From the NCBI GenBank assembly GCA_023653785.1, contig JAMKCH010014235.1, forward strand, positions 1 through 64,000: DNA of 64,000 nt. Direction: 5' to 3'. Origin of the DNA: Ophioderma brevispina. Taxonomy: Eukaryota > Echinodermata > Ophiuroidea > Amphilepidida > Ophiodermatidae. This document shows positions 34,230 to 45,400 of the stretch, piece after piece; within the stretch, counting starts at the first letter, position 1; every line of letters begins with the position of its first letter. Under the pieces are notes generated by a model, which had not been told where the DNA came from, made no database searches, and was given only the letters and a program-made list of their open reading frames with translations. The translations under genes were made by a program, and so were the position numbers.

Positions 34230-34468
34230 CAATAAATCCCGTTGACAAACTAAACCAGGATTTGCAGGTCAGCCTGTTGGTAGACTTATGCATTGATCGC
34301 GCCTGCGAATCAATATCTGTGTTGGATCAGACTACTGTCCCTATCCCATTGTGTAAGGATAACTTCACCCTCCCTGGCGATGGATCATTGAATGGTTTCC
34401 TAGATGATATGGCAAAGCAAGGTGGCGGTGAAACTCCTCGCTTATTGCTCAAATATCTTGGACTGGAA
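34230..34468 (+). CDS. M4, fused E2+E3 exon, one-base frameshift at start
   Basis: Between a T-rich TTCCAG and GAA|GTACGT. Reads 'NPVDKLNQDLQVSLLVDL', 'CIDRACESI', 'VPIPLCKDNFTLPGDGSL' and 'LLLKYLGLE'. The start phase is off by one base, which a shorter C run near 34,237 would fix; the length is one base above the expected 1+3n. Confidence 0.85.
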
Positions 34469-34499
34469 GTACGTAGTCTGTTGGTTTAGGGGTTGAAAG

Positions 34500-35684
34500 G
34501 TCAAATACTTCTTCAAATTGATGCTCCTACAGATTATAAAACATGATCGCGTGACTTATGCATTGAATTGTCTTCAGACCCTCTACAAAAGTCGAGAGGT
34601 CAATCAGGGGTCATCTGGGGTCACAAAGTCCGTTAACTATAATTATGTAAATTTTAAAACAAGGTCAAATAGAAAATCTTTTTAGTCCGTCCTGTAGGAC
34701 TTGAGAGATCAATATAAGTGAATTATGACCCCGTCACTTGCCCTTATTGTGGCGCGTACTATTAGCATTGAGACCACAACACGAGAATTTTTGAGGACTT
34801 TACGATCACCTAATAGAGGACTTTCACCTCACTCATGCATAACGTATAACAAAAGGTGTTCCCGTAGTATTCCTCATTCAGATCAATTTAATTTCCGATC
34901 TCAAAGTACTTGTGCTATTGTAACCCATACTTTTATGCATACATATCCAACATGCATGTCGTCCTTTAGAGTTAGAAAGTCTCCAGTAATTTGGAATGGA
35001 CTTTACCATTCCCGGCAAGATGGCCGCTAATCCGAAAAGTGGAAGACCTCTATGAGCACATATACTTTGTGTATGATAATGATAGGAGTTGCATGCGAGC
35101 TTAATTAGCCGTGACAAACCCTAACATCGACCTCAAGAGGCTACCTTGATATTCTCAATTACTGAATCCCCCTCCCTCCCCCCCACACACAAAGAATGGC
35201 GAGCTCATGCTCTGCTGTCACATAGCTTGAAATAGTTTTACCATTATTTGGTTTAAAACCCTTTCAGGGTTTGAGTGAAATCATTCAAAACGACATTTTT
35301 AGCACAAAGCTTGAGTTTGGTAGCCTAGTGTAGGCTAGCTAGGCATTGTCAGCTATATCATAGCCTTAGGCCAGTTGCAATATACGTGTATCTTGGAGGA
35401 AAGCTTTTGTGTATGAGGCATATTAAACAAATATTGACTATTATAGACTCGGGAATTTTTTTTTTATTTCGGGTGATTTTCCCTCGAGATTTTGACCCTT
35501 GGGAAAACAGTATGTTTTCGTTCTTCACATCACCTCGGAGGAATAGATTTCACCTTTATCCATATTTTGTATGATGTTTTCAGATGTAGCAATCATGTCG
35601 ACAGTTTGATAGTCTAATCGTTTGTGTTCAATAACAAGTAATGTTACAAATTGTTGGTTTTAATTTTCTTTTCTCTTTGGAAAG
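34500..35684. other. Intron of M4 between E3 and E4
   Basis: No exon seen. Contains T-rich and C-rich runs (35,168-35,184) and scattered short open stretches without family resemblance. Confidence 0.4.
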
Positions 35685-35733
35685 GATTTCCTGTCAGTGG
35701 ATCCATGTCATCTGCCAACAATATCTGAGGAAA
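35685..35733 (+). CDS. M4, tail exon (E4)
   Basis: 49 nt between TTGGAAAG and A|GTAAGT, phase 0 to phase 1. Reads 'DFLSVDPCHLPTISEE'. One Cys (C10). Confidence 0.8.
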
Positions 35734-35917
35734 GTAAGTCATGTGAACATTTTTATTGTTTTGTGTATTAAAATATTATATATCATCAGAATGCTTAGAG
35801 ATTCCTTTTTGTAAGATTATGACAGGACTAACGTATTTGTAACATAATGTGTTATCATAAGTACGGATTTTGCCAAGTGAAGGAATTTAAACAATTTATT
35901 TCACCACATTCTAACAG

Positions 35918-36172
35918 GCTGTACATCCATCAGTCTTACCAACTTAACCGACTCAGCTTTATGTCAACTAGACCCACAATGCCTGGGCATCCAGTGCTGT
36001 CTCAACATAGATTTTAAGATCACACAGATCGCTACAAGGACGTGGTTTCTTTTGAATCCCTGTGATTATGAGTTATCTATAGGGCTAGATCATGGTATCT
36101 AAATATTTCACTGTTCTCATATAGTTGGGGAATGAAGGATGTCAGAAGTATAGGAGGTGCTCTCAATGTCAG
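35918..36172 (+). CDS. M5, Cys-rich first-half exon (E1), one-base frameshift
   Basis: Between TCTAACAG and AG|GTATAG. Reads 'CTSISLTNLTDSALC', 'QCLGIQCCLNIDFKI', 'TWFLLNPCDYELSIGLDH', then one base is missing near 36,094, after which 'WYLNISLFSYSWGMKD' and 'IGGALNV' follow to the correct phase 2 end. Confidence 0.8.
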
Positions 36173-36474
36173 GTATAGAATTCATAAGTTAAATTATATT
36201 CAATTTTAATGATTTTCTCCAATGTAAAAAATGGGAATGGAGGATGTTAAATGTAACAATGATGTTAAAACATGCAGTGTGCTAATACATCTTAGTGCTC
36301 AGATGAGCCTAATCTCTTGTATTTACCACTGGTAATCATTAACATGCATATTAATGATTACGAATAATAATAAAGTAGCAATTGTTTACTTTTTAATAAT
36401 GGGCAATACCTGATAAGAAGAATTTGATTCGTTGTGGCATAAGGTGATCATTATTTGATCTTTCAACTTTGCAG

Positions 36475-36718
36475 TTATACAATTGACAAACTTGATGATT
36501 CCAAAGCATATCAAGTGGATCTAGCAGTGGAAGTCAAACTGAGTGGTTTAATAACAGAAATCCCTTTGATGGAGAAAATTGCAATACCAATACCTGTGTG
36601 TAATAAAAACTTCACTGTGTCTCTTCCTGGTGACGGCACTGTCGATGGTTTTGTAGCAGAGTTGGGGAATAATGTGGGCCAAAACAAGTGATCTTGTGTT
36701 GGCAATTGCATTGGAATC
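36475..36718 (+). CDS. M5, fused E2+E3 exon, frameshift near its end
   Basis: After TTTGCAG, phase 2: 'YTIDKLDDSKAYQVDLAVEV', 'IAIPIPVCNKNFTVSLPG', 'DGTVDGFVAELGNNVG'. A one-base surplus in the A4 run near 36,681 leads to a stop; the next frame gives 'TSDLVLAIALES' and a GTGAGT donor. Both C7 and C8 are absent together ('VEVKLSGLITEIP'). Confidence 0.8.
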
Positions 36719-37331
36719 GTGAGTATTGTACAGAAAGAAGGGAAAGAAAAAACAAGGGGCAAACAAGGTTTCAAGGATTTTTTTACAGTTTAGAGCACAG
36801 AGTGAGGATTGCCTTTGCAGAAGCTATAACTATAACTGATTACCTACCCCTGCCGGTATTGGCATAAAGTATTGTTCTACAACTGGCTGTAAGCTGGTAA
36901 ATGTATTTCATTCTTATTTTCACTTAAATTTTTTCGTACGATAGTACTTTTATTATGTGGAATACGAAAATACCCAAACATATTTGAAAAAACTAAAGTG
37001 AATGACAACGAGTACTGCTAAAAAGCAATTACACCTAGACAATAATTGTTCCAGTATTGTTTTCTAATAAACAATGTACGCCACGAAATATATATAGAGA
37101 ATATTCCTCACTTTTCGGCCTGCAAAAATCTACGCTACAGATACCGTGGCTACTAAAGCAGTAGACATTAGGTGCTTGCAGTGTTTTCGGAGAACAGGTA
37201 TTCTCCATCAAAACCAATGTCGGTTAAGCAATGAAAACCATGACAAGATGCCCTATTCAAATGAATAAAAATAATCTAATTTGAATAATGTACTTATTCA
37301 TGCCACGTTGATGTTTTGCTCTTTAATTAAG

Positions 37332-37377
37332 GATTACGTCAGTGGAAAACAATGTCTCATACAAGAGAATTATCGAA
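37332..37377 (+). CDS. M5, tail exon (E4)
   Basis: 46 nt between TTAATTAAG and A|GTAAGT, phase 0 to phase 1. Reads 'DYVSGKQCLIQENYR', with the tail Cys. Compare 'KYVSDTACSHGYLAPKEN' in M3. Confidence 0.7.
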
Positions 37378-37584
37378 GTAAGTAGTAGTTTAAATAGTCA
37401 AAATTATGACATCCAAATTAAACATGTACCTTTGGAAAGGAATCTGAATAAAACTATTGCTTATTGATGAAAAATGGGTTATTGCATGCTTGAGATGTTG
37501 ACGATGCACTGTACAGGAAAGGAAAAGTCTGTTTAAAAAATGTTAAAACCAACCTCCGCTATAAGCATAACAGGAGAGAGCTCA

Positions 37585-37980
37585 TTAGTTTTGATAGTTT
37601 TTTGTATAACGATACACTAAAAAAAGCATAAAAGCATCAATAAGAGCTGGAAAAGTTATACATACAGTAAAGAGGGTGTATTGTAGGGGTGATGAAATAC
37701 CATGGACACCTCTCTTCATATTTGTAACAACAGTACAAATAAGTCTTCCGCCAAAGAGACATGCGAAATATATACAAAAAACCAAGCGTGCTTGCGATTT
37801 AAAGTAATTGGATCCAAATACCAATAGGAAAGTGATACATCCATGACCCGTCATATCTAAATTAGTAAAGCCGTGCGCCACTTTAAGGACTATTGCATGA
37901 AATAAAGTTTTGCGTAAGTTTTGATCAACTTTGACTAAGATTAACTCATCAGCCAGCACTTGCCATTTTAATTGTTTCAA
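37585..37980 (-). CDS. Antisense intronic open frame, three hydrophobic runs, doubtful
   Basis: 131 codons on the minus strand inside the M5-M6 intron. Hydrophobic stretches fall around residues 48-55, 66-84 and 100-122 ('LVFCIYFACLFGGRLICTVV', 'FPALIDAFMLFLVYRY'). No family recognised. The composition could come from AT-rich chance sequence; no splice or promoter context supports it. Confidence 0.2.
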   Translation of the reverse strand: MKQLKWQVLADELILVKVDQNLRKTLFHAIVLKVAHGFTNLDMTGHGCITFLLVFGSNYFKSQARLVFCIYFACLFGGRLICTVVTNMKRGVHGISSPLQYTLFTVCITFPALIDAFMLFLVYRYTKNYQN

Positions 37981-38046
37981 AGTATAATTTAATAAAGTTA
38001 TTCATTATTATGCATTACTGTATTTTCAATGGTAAATTCCGTACAG

Positions 38047-38309
38047 CTTGTCCCACTGTAAATATACCTTCTTCAAAGAGACATTAATTGTGCCTTGATG
38101 AAGAAACAATGTCTGGGTTGTCCATGGTGCATCCCATCAACACGGACTTCAGAATTGCGAAACTCATGCATCGAACTTGGATTGAACTAGACCCAGGCAA
38201 CTACCAGTTCGTTGTTTGGTTTGAAAAAATTGGATGGTTATAACCATACGCTATTTCACATTGTTGGGGAACACAGGAATACTTCAATATTGGAAGCTTC
38301 ATGACTCTA
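38047..38309 (+). pseudogene. M6, first-half exon (E1), degenerate
   Basis: After CGTACAG the frames read 'CPTVNIPSSKRH', 'QCLGCPWC', then 'NTDFRIAKLMHRTWIELDPG', 'NYQFVVWFEKIGW' and 'CWGTQEYFNIGSFMTL'. DPC has become DPG, the CC pair PWC, and there are stops and at least two frame changes. The donor is weak (AAGTTAGG). This looks like real decay rather than a single error. Confidence 0.65.
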
Positions 38310-38439
38310 AGTTAGGACTTCAAGGGCAAAAGCCATGAAAGTATAATTAGTTCCAAGTTGAGTATTATATCATATTCTTTAAAAATAATCTCAATCTTTT
38401 TGTATCCATTTTTTGCTTTATAATCATCATGTGAACTTC

Positions 38440-38640
38440 ATTGTTAGCAGCAAGATCGTGCAAAGCCAAAAAGTCATTCCTTACCCCTGTAAGTCTTCTT
38501 TAACCTAATCCGTCTGGTGCTTAGAGTGGATGTCATTTTCTCCCTCGAAACATATAATTTACCTATATTAGGAATACCGATAGGTCAAAGGTATTTGAAA
38601 TCAGTACGGTACATTCACAAAAAATGCCATCTCCTTCCAA
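38440..38640 (+). pseudogene. M6, second-half remnant (E2)
   Basis: 'RVDVIFSLETYNLPILGIPI' resembles the 'RLNLAVGLSIDS...IPILQDVNIPIPVC' stretch of M8, without the PIPxC cysteine. No clean acceptor or donor. Weak but in the expected place between E1 and E3 remnants. Confidence 0.35.
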
Positions 38641-39032
38641 GCAATCAATTCAGGGTTTTGTGTCCCAACCTCTCACCGAAAAGGTTGGATTTCGGTATTA
38701 TTTTTTATATTAACACAAGTATAGCACTTTGGATTTTCTCCAATATAACTCAATGAGTAATAAGAAGATAAACTTTTAAGAGTTTATTTAACATTAAGAA
38801 ATAGCACAATGATTTATGGTATAATTGTGGAAAAAATAGTATCGAATATATTTTTACATTTACCTGCCTTCCATTTTAGCTTTTGCTATTGACAAGCTAG
38901 TATATGATCGTGTAAAAATTTTCAGTGATCTAACCTAGGAGCACGCCTCTGCTTGATGCCTATGTCATATACATCTAATCTCAGGCCTCAGGTTGCCGAT
39001 TCCTTAGGTGATCTGACCCATGACCTATCGTC

Positions 39033-39128
39033 GCCTGGCGATGGTACTGTTGCAGGATTTTGGTGCACATCTCGAGGAATACCTGGAGAAAGTGCTATTG
39101 AACTAGTGTTGCAGAAATTTGGTTGATT
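39033..39128 (+). pseudogene. M6, DG-GF segment remnant (E3)
   Basis: 'SPGDGTVAGFWCTSRGI' then 'ESAIELVLQKFG' and a stop. The PGDG..GF core and the helical LVLQKFG end are clear. No proper donor follows. Confidence 0.6.
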
Positions 39129-39251
39129 TTTTTCATATTCTCTATTTTTAACAAAACAATGCCTTTTATAAAATACACATAAATAATCTGTTGAAATGAC
39201 ATTAAAATCTGTTGTTAATTTATGTGCCCATCATTTTATGAGCTTACCCCC

Positions 39252-39290
39252 ACCACACACACACACACACACGCACACAAACACTCACAC
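39252..39290. repeat. (CA)n microsatellite
   Basis: ACACACAC run with small interruptions, inside the M6 E3-E4 intron. A shorter (CA)n run lies at 41,926-41,941. Confidence 0.9.
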
Positions 39291-39872
39291 CACTTGCACC
39301 ACGTACTCAACACAAGATGTTAGTGTGAACCGTGTGCACGATGTTACAACAAATTAGTTCTTGACACTAAGTCATATGATCCAGTCATAGCAACTACTGA
39401 AAATTCAGAACATTGAAATAGTGTATTTAACCCCCTAAAAACATAAATGACAAAAGTAAGTACTACGAACAAAAATCATCTTGTGTTGTCCCATAAAAAT
39501 GATCACGTTCAAACCAGGACTTATCTTGGAGTTCAAGTTAAATTGCTTCGTCATTTCATTTTAATATTTTTGGCAGTACCAGAGAACCCTTTCACTGTCG
39601 CGTACAGAATCAGAAAGAAGACTCATACACCTAACAGTGACATTTTAGCATATATATATTTTAGGCCATTTTAACATTTAGGCTGTTGTATAGGAATAGG
39701 TCGATAAAACTTCTTTGAAATGTAATAATCAAGTACATAAACAATGTAAATCGTGTGGATTTTAGCCATTGTATTGACTTGCCTTGCAAGAAATTCACCT
39801 CTATTAATACAAAATCGTTCTTGTACTTTTTTAATTAGTTTATCGTTTATTTTGTAAACGTTTTTTTTCTAG

Positions 39873-39924
39873 GAAACTTTGGAAGCAACAGGCCATTTTG
39901 ATATACCAGGATCTATCATAAGTG
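39873..39924 (+). CDS. M6, tail exon (E4), Cys lost
   Basis: 52 nt between TTTTTTCTAG and TG|GTGAGT, phase 0 to phase 1. Reads 'ETLEATGHFDIPGSIIS'. Frame and splice sites are good but the tail Cys (C10) is missing, in keeping with loss of cysteines across M6. Confidence 0.6.
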
Positions 39925-40077
39925 GTGAGTACATTGTTATCATTTAGGTAGAAGTGGTATCTGCCTTCCTATATACCATAATACCGTAATAGACAAATAA
40001 GTTAAACTCGGTTTTTGGCACAATCAAAGACCCTAAATTCAAGCAGGCCAATCGTTCATCTTGTTTCCTAATTCCAG

Positions 40078-40332
40078 ATTGCCCTGCAGTGGATCTCCCC
40101 ACTCTTCCATCGTAATGCTTCGTGTGAGATAATGTCCACCTGTCTTGGAATTCAGGGTGGGCTTCATGTTGACTTGAAATTCTAAATGTACCTGACAGCC
40201 TGGGCAATCTTAGATCCTTGCAATTTCTGGTTGCCCATTGGAGTAGAAAAATGGTCTACGAATGTGACGTTATTTGACTATCCTATTGGAGAAGTAAGGG
40301 AGGTGCAAATAGGGAATGTTTCTGGATGTGAG
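40078..40332 (+). pseudogene. M7, first-half exon (E1), degenerate
   Basis: After AATTCCAG: 'DCPAVDLPTLPS', a stop and frame change, 'NASCEIMSTCLGIQGGLHVD', a further stop, then 'AILDPCNFWLPIGVEKW', 'FDYPIGEVREVQIGNV' and donor GAG|GTAGAG. The conserved Cys-Cys pair is Gly-Gly here, so two cysteines of the fold are gone. Confidence 0.65.
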
Positions 40333-40466
40333 GTAGAGTTTTATACAAGGCAATATCACCTGAATGACTTTATCCAGGTAAATCACGGATTATGAAAGCT
40401 ATATACCAGTTAATCTAAATATAGCCTATAACTTATTCTACTTATGTTTTGGATTCTAATTTTCAG

Positions 40467-40614
40467 CTGGAGTGTTAGATTTATTACCACAGAGAAAGTC
40501 TTCCAGGTTCAATTTAACGTGCTCTTGGTTATCGATGGCGATTGTGTGGCGAGGACATTGTGATCAACCCGGATTCGATTCTATATGCCACCCTCATCAC
40601 CGGTACCCTCCCAG
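40467..40614 (+). pseudogene. M7, second-half exon (E2), frameshifted
   Basis: After TTTTCAG, phase 2: 'WSVRFITTEKVFQVQFNVLL', 'VIDGDCVARTL', a stop, then in the next frame 'VINPDSILYATLITGTLP' and G|GTACGA. The IDKL and PIPxC landmarks are eroded; C7 and C9 are missing. Confidence 0.55.
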
Positions 40615-41363
40615 GTACGAATATCCCGCATTACACTCTTGTGTTCAAATGGCCTGTGGTGATGAATTAATCGAATTTGTATGATGAAGTGATTACTATC
40701 TCAAGTAAACTGACCTTGTTTGTAACGTGACTACACCTATCCCAGATGAAAAATGCAGTGTGTGTACCTGATGTTATATTCCATGTGTGTTTTTCTGCTA
40801 TTCCCATATTTGATTTTAAAAGTTTGACATTGTTGTTCGAGCAGTGTAAGAGCCATTCCCAGCATATAAATCTGATATAATTTTATAAAGATAGGTAAAT
40901 TGTGTCCTAGAGATTGTTGACTGAGGCAGATAGCCAACATTCACAGAAAGAGAGAAAATGCACAACGTTGATTGGAGCATTACATCATTTTCGGTATAAT
41001 TACATTATACACTTTGCACCTACTTATGTTTTATTCCGTTGACAGAATAAGCACACGTGGTAAAGAGAAGCTTGGTGCGAAGGGTATAATGTGGTCATAA
41101 TCCTGCCTAATTTTCTTTATCAATTAATCTCTTATGTATTATTGTCATTTTTCTGACTAAATATAAAAAGGAAACGAGTAGAAATTTGCTTAATTATTTT
41201 GTATGCAGTTTGATATTTCTTTAAAAAATGTTATGATCTTTTCATTATTATTAGTTTAAAACTCTTTGGTTTTGGTAGCCGGATAACAATGGTGTAGTAC
41301 CTGGCACCGTGGCACCTGTATGATAAGTCTTTGACAAATAGTTTTTCCGATTTTTTCCAAAAG

Positions 41364-41501
41364 GTGATGGTACAGTCTCAGGATTTCTTGATCTATTTGG
41401 TTCCACCACCGGACAATTTTCCGTAGACGCAATAATTAGGCATTTAGGTCTAAGACATCTACTCTCAGGAAAATCATGCACGATCCCACACAGTTCCCCT
41501 G
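41364..41501 (+). CDS. M7, fused E3+E4 exon, intact
   Basis: 138 nt between CCAAAAG and TG|GTAAGT, phase 1 to phase 1. Reads 'GDGTVSGFLDLFGSTTGQFS', 'VDAIIRHLGLRHLLSG' and 'KSCTIPHSSP'. First module in which E3 and E4 share an exon; intact although the two preceding exons of M7 are broken. Confidence 0.8.
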
Positions 41502-42759
41502 GTAAGTGTTTTCATTTCCTCTATGTTGCTGTTTCTTGTGTTTTGTTTTTAGAAATTTCTTTTTTTAATGAAAAAAATCCGGTATTTTTCCCGAATTACG
41601 TAGAATTTGCTTCATGTTGGGATTCGATCGCTAATAACTCCCCTCCCCCATATATGTACAATACCTGTTTTCGAAATTTAAAACACTTTGTGAATATTCA
41701 GTTGTAAAACCTGCGCGCAAATGCTTATTATAAATGTGTAAACCAATATTTGATAAAACGGTTTTGCTTCTGAATTGTTTGGAGGTCTCCCCATGTTTGA
41801 GTTCTGATCAAACATTAAAACCCATTATAAAACTTTTGAGGACAAAAGATTTCCTTCTGCGGACCATTGTCAAAAAGAATTTCTTTTGTCATTTGTCCGC
41901 TGAATTTTATGGTACACCTGTTATACACACACACACACACAATTAATCAATCAGACAAACACATAATTCTCTCTTGTAATTTGATGAATGCAGCATATCT
42001 ATGTAATATCACGTCATTTCTTTAGAAAGACATCGATCCGATCCATGATTAGAAATTTCAAATGTTTAACTACCGCATAATGGGCGAAAAATATAGTAGA
42101 GAATTGTTGGCTTACCTTTCCAATGTTGGGTCAGAATTTTGTATCAAAATCAAGCTATTTGTGCTTGTTTTGGTACGTAATGGCTTAAAATGTATTAGAT
42201 CACTTTTAAATTACCGTTCAGTTAGTGAAATATGCGAAATGAAGGTCAATCTAGAGAAAGAAAAAGTGCCCAGGCAGGAAAAGTTATTCGAAATTAACAA
42301 TACATTTTAACAGTTAAAATGAAATCATAGGAAGTGGGCGGGGTCTGGCCGGTTCAACCTTGTTTTTTTATAAATAATCGCCAAAGGTTAGAGATAATTT
42401 ATTTTTTCCTTCTTGTTGTTATTTGTCAATTTCTATGGCCTTTTATTTTTGCCAACCTCCTCCATGTTTATGTGCTCCTGCTTTATATCTCTTTTCATCC
42501 TTTTCGGAAAATGACTACCAACTTGACGATCGCCGCAAAAAGGGAGGTAGTGTTATTTCTCTTGTTAGATCTAGGGGCAATTTTCCCCTAAAAACAAGGC
42601 AGGGGTCCGCTTCGTGATTTTTGAAAAGTGCTATACATTCATTTTGAAATCTCAAAAAGTACATAGTGGTTTTAACTACAATTGGTGAGATAATTGTATG
42701 GTTTGAGCTTACTTTATTGTGAATTGAAAAAGTATCTTTTTTACGTTTTGATATTCCAG

Positions 42760-42975
42760 CTTGCATCACGTCTTCACTGGCATCGTCACTAGCACGTAGC
42801 AACTGTAGCATTATTGGCAATACATGTACAGGAGTGAAATGTTGCAAAGAGCTTAATCTCCGTAACTCCGTAGCATCGGTGTCTGCTTCTATACACATTA
42901 ATCCGTGTGACCACAGGTTTTCGGTTGCATTTGAAAATTGGATTTACAATGGTTCTGTTTTTAACTATAATTGGG
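42760..42975 (+). CDS. M8, Cys-rich exon (E1a), intact
   Basis: 216 nt between ATATTCCAG and GG|GTGAGT, phase 1 to phase 1. Reads 'ACITSSLASSLARSNC', 'TCTGVKCCKELNLR', 'SIHINPCDHRFSVAFENW' and 'YNGSVFNYNW'. All six cysteines present. The exon stops at the WG position, where several other modules continue. Confidence 0.9.
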
Positions 42976-43256
42976 GTGAGTACATAGTAAATTAGGATTA
43001 CTTCTGCCTTGCTGGATTTAGGATTCCAATGTCATAATTGATATATGGAATCACGTGGTTCTCATCTGAGATTCAAATGTTTTCTGTTTCACAAAATTGC
43101 ATTGTTTTGTTTGGTCCTATTCAAATGCCAATTTCGTCCTTTAAATACTTCAATTGGAAAACGGTTTCAATCACACTTTCTACTGAAGACTGTTCCACTT
43201 GCCGGATCGGTAACTAATTTGGATAGTTTCTTTAAATTATTGTGATATTTTTTCAG

Positions 43257-43299
43257 GCGACAAGACGACTTTCTCAATTGCTAAATCTGTTAATATCAG
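43257..43299 (+). CDS. M8, short linker exon (E1b)
   Basis: 43 nt between TTTTTTCAG and AG|GTACGT, phase 1 to phase 2. Reads 'GDKTTFSIAKSVNI', equal to the 'GSPKSLAIGDPLRI' end of the M3 first half. M8 is the only module in which this piece is a separate exon. Confidence 0.8.
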
Positions 43300-43602
43300 G
43301 TACGTATAATATTAAGAATAGCCCTCTTGTTTTTCCTAATTTTCGAATAGTGTGGCAATTCATGACGTAAACCATAAACTTTTTTTTCTATCTTTAATTT
43401 TAGCAATTATTAGCATCTGTAAATCATAGTGCGTTGCGTTAAATTCACGTCAAATGTGGACAGGCTATGGAACAACAAAATAAATGCATAATACTTATAC
43501 ACTATAATACAAATATTGGCTCTTTATGGAATTTTCAATCATTCAATCAAATTTCTTTTTCGTTGTAATTTGTCCCTATGTGATAACATTTCAATTACAC
43601 AG

Positions 43603-43757
43603 CTTCTCCATTTACAAAGACACCATATTACAACTATTTCGCCTCAATCTCGCTGTTGGCTTGAGCATAGACTCCGACTATGTTGACATTCCTATTTTGC
43701 AAGATGTCAATATACCTATACCAGTGTGTGATCCAGAGTTCAACTTTAATGTAACAG
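43603..43757 (+). CDS. M8, second-half exon (E2), intact
   Basis: 155 nt between TTACACAG and AG|GTATGT, phase 2 to phase 1. Reads 'FSIYKDTILQLFRLNLAVGL', 'SIDSDYVDIPILQDV' and 'NIPIPVCDPEFNFNVTG'. C7 and C8 are both absent, C9 present. Confidence 0.88.
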
Positions 43758-44318
43758 GTATGTCAGTAGGATTCTTACGATTTACGACTGGTGATATATT
43801 GTATACACACACTGGCCAAAAGTATTGCAACATATACAGAAAGATATCATGCTAGCAAACTGATTTCAAGATGCACGTTTAAAATAAATTGGCTTTAATT
43901 ACGTAATGTATAGTCAAGAAGTCCTGGTATAATTTGAAATCCATTTGTGATTATAAACTTTTTCTGCATGTTGTAATACTTTTGTTTGTAGTATATATTC
44001 CATTTTATGTTTTTCTGTTGGGTATCACGTGTATCATGAAAACAATATTTCAACTACACTTACAAACTTGAAAAAACATCACCAAACTGTTTAAACCAAA
44101 CATTCTAGTTCATCTATTTACAATGTTTACAAAGCCTTCCCGAGACCACATTTAGCAATATCAACGGCCAAATATTCACCTTTGCATTACAAGGTTTTAC
44201 TGACATTTTTGAGATTTTTGACTTTAAAGTAAAAAAAATAAGACAAAGACATTTCTACCTACCAAAAATGACATTAGCTGTAGAAGAAAGCAGAAAGCAT
44301 AACAAATTATATATCATT

Positions 44319-45400
44319 TTAACACTTAACTTTTGTTTTTCGGCCGGCGTTTTTTAACCTTGCAATATATTTGGTTTATATTTTTTGTATTTGTCTAACT
44401 TTGAGTTGCGCTTGCATTGGTGCAAAAAAATTCAAATCCAATGCATTGTTTTTGCGTTAATTAGCATGGTCCCTTGGAGCCCCCCCCCCCTTATGCACTA
44501 ACGGAAGTGTCCTTGACAAAAATTTAAAATCTTAATAGAGTTACTGTGATTCTGATTTTCATAATGCATACACCTAGTGACATAAGCAAAGTAAATAATT
44601 AATAAAAAAATTATTGGAAAGTATAGTAGGCCATTGGTGTTATAATATTTTATATACACGATATAGCGGTTTACTGTAGGAACCTATGGTAAATTATACA
44701 AGTAAACCTAAAAAATATAAAACGGCATGATACATGTATGTTTGTGCTTATAGTTCATTCTTCACCAATTAAAGCAATCAGCAAAGTCTAGGTGAATCAG
44801 TGCCGTAGAAAATGCAGAAACGAATTAGTGTCTTTTTCGCACATTTTCACGCAAAATTAAAATCCCTATCGATCATCCTGGATCAATGGCAGATGGTATG
44901 AGCAATGGTCATCCTCTACTTTGAACCTAAAGCAGTTTGTGGACAGCCCAACTAGCAAGCCCAAAGGCTGTGACCTTGATAGGAAAGCATGCGTCAACCT
45001 CAACAGACTCAGAACTGGCGTTGGTCGCACAAAGAGCTTCCTTCACAAGATCGGAGTAGAACTTTCACCAAACTGCGATTGTGGAGAGCCACAAACCATT
45101 AGCCACATCATAGATGACTGTGAGGTCTACAAGTCCGCAAGAGGAATCCCAGGCCTGATCAACCTGGATGATGAAACTATCAGCTGGTTAAAGACGGATC
45201 TTCCACTGTGATTTTGGACTTGCACGAACGAACGAACGAAAATCAATGTTTTGCCCCTAGTTTTCTTACTGAACAATTTTTTTGCAGTTTTTCTGTATTG
45301 TTGATGTCTTTGAATTCTTCTAACATGTGGTAGATTTCATCTAAAAATTCCCTTAGGAAAGTGGTTATATAATGAATGGGCCCCTAGGAGCCCCTAGCTT
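44319..45400. repeat. Dispersed repeat, copy 1, carrying a nested insertion
   Basis: Matches 62,702-63,520 in the same orientation ('TTCGGCCGGC', 'ATTTGGTTTAT', 'TAATGCATACACCT', 'GAACCTATGGTA', 'GAATCAGTGCC', 'AGAAAATGCAGAAA', 'AATGTTTTGCCCCT', 'TTCTAACATGTGGT'). The match is broken at 44,865-45,238 by a retrotransposon fragment. The left inverted end seen in copy 2 is missing here. In the M8 E2-E3 intron. Confidence 0.85.
44865..45238 (+). mobile_element. 5'-truncated non-LTR retrotransposon fragment
   Basis: Open for about 96 codons: 'ACVNLNRLRTGVGRTKSFLH', 'KIGVELSPNCDCGEPQTISH', 'IIDDCEVYKSARG', the zinc-knuckle-like C-terminus of a LINE polyprotein, then a stop and a 3' tail of (ACGA)n at 45,223-45,238. 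A short simple-repeat tail instead of poly(A) suits RTE-type elements. AAAATC occurs on both flanks (44,859-44,864; 45,239-45,244), a likely target duplication. Confidence 0.88.

Noticed and set aside
34725..35030. 101-codon frame as a LINE C-terminus
   Set aside because: A faint resemblance ('VIWNGL') to the end of LINE proteins is too short to support; no other LINE motif nearby.
36094..36126. A 33-base intron inside the M5 first-half exon (GTATCT...ATATAG)
   Set aside because: Far too short for normal splicing, and a one-base shift restores the module sequence through the whole stretch.
42062..42617. Open frames before M8 as an extra exon
   Set aside because: They lack module motifs and good splice borders; the clear M8 exon starts at 42,760.
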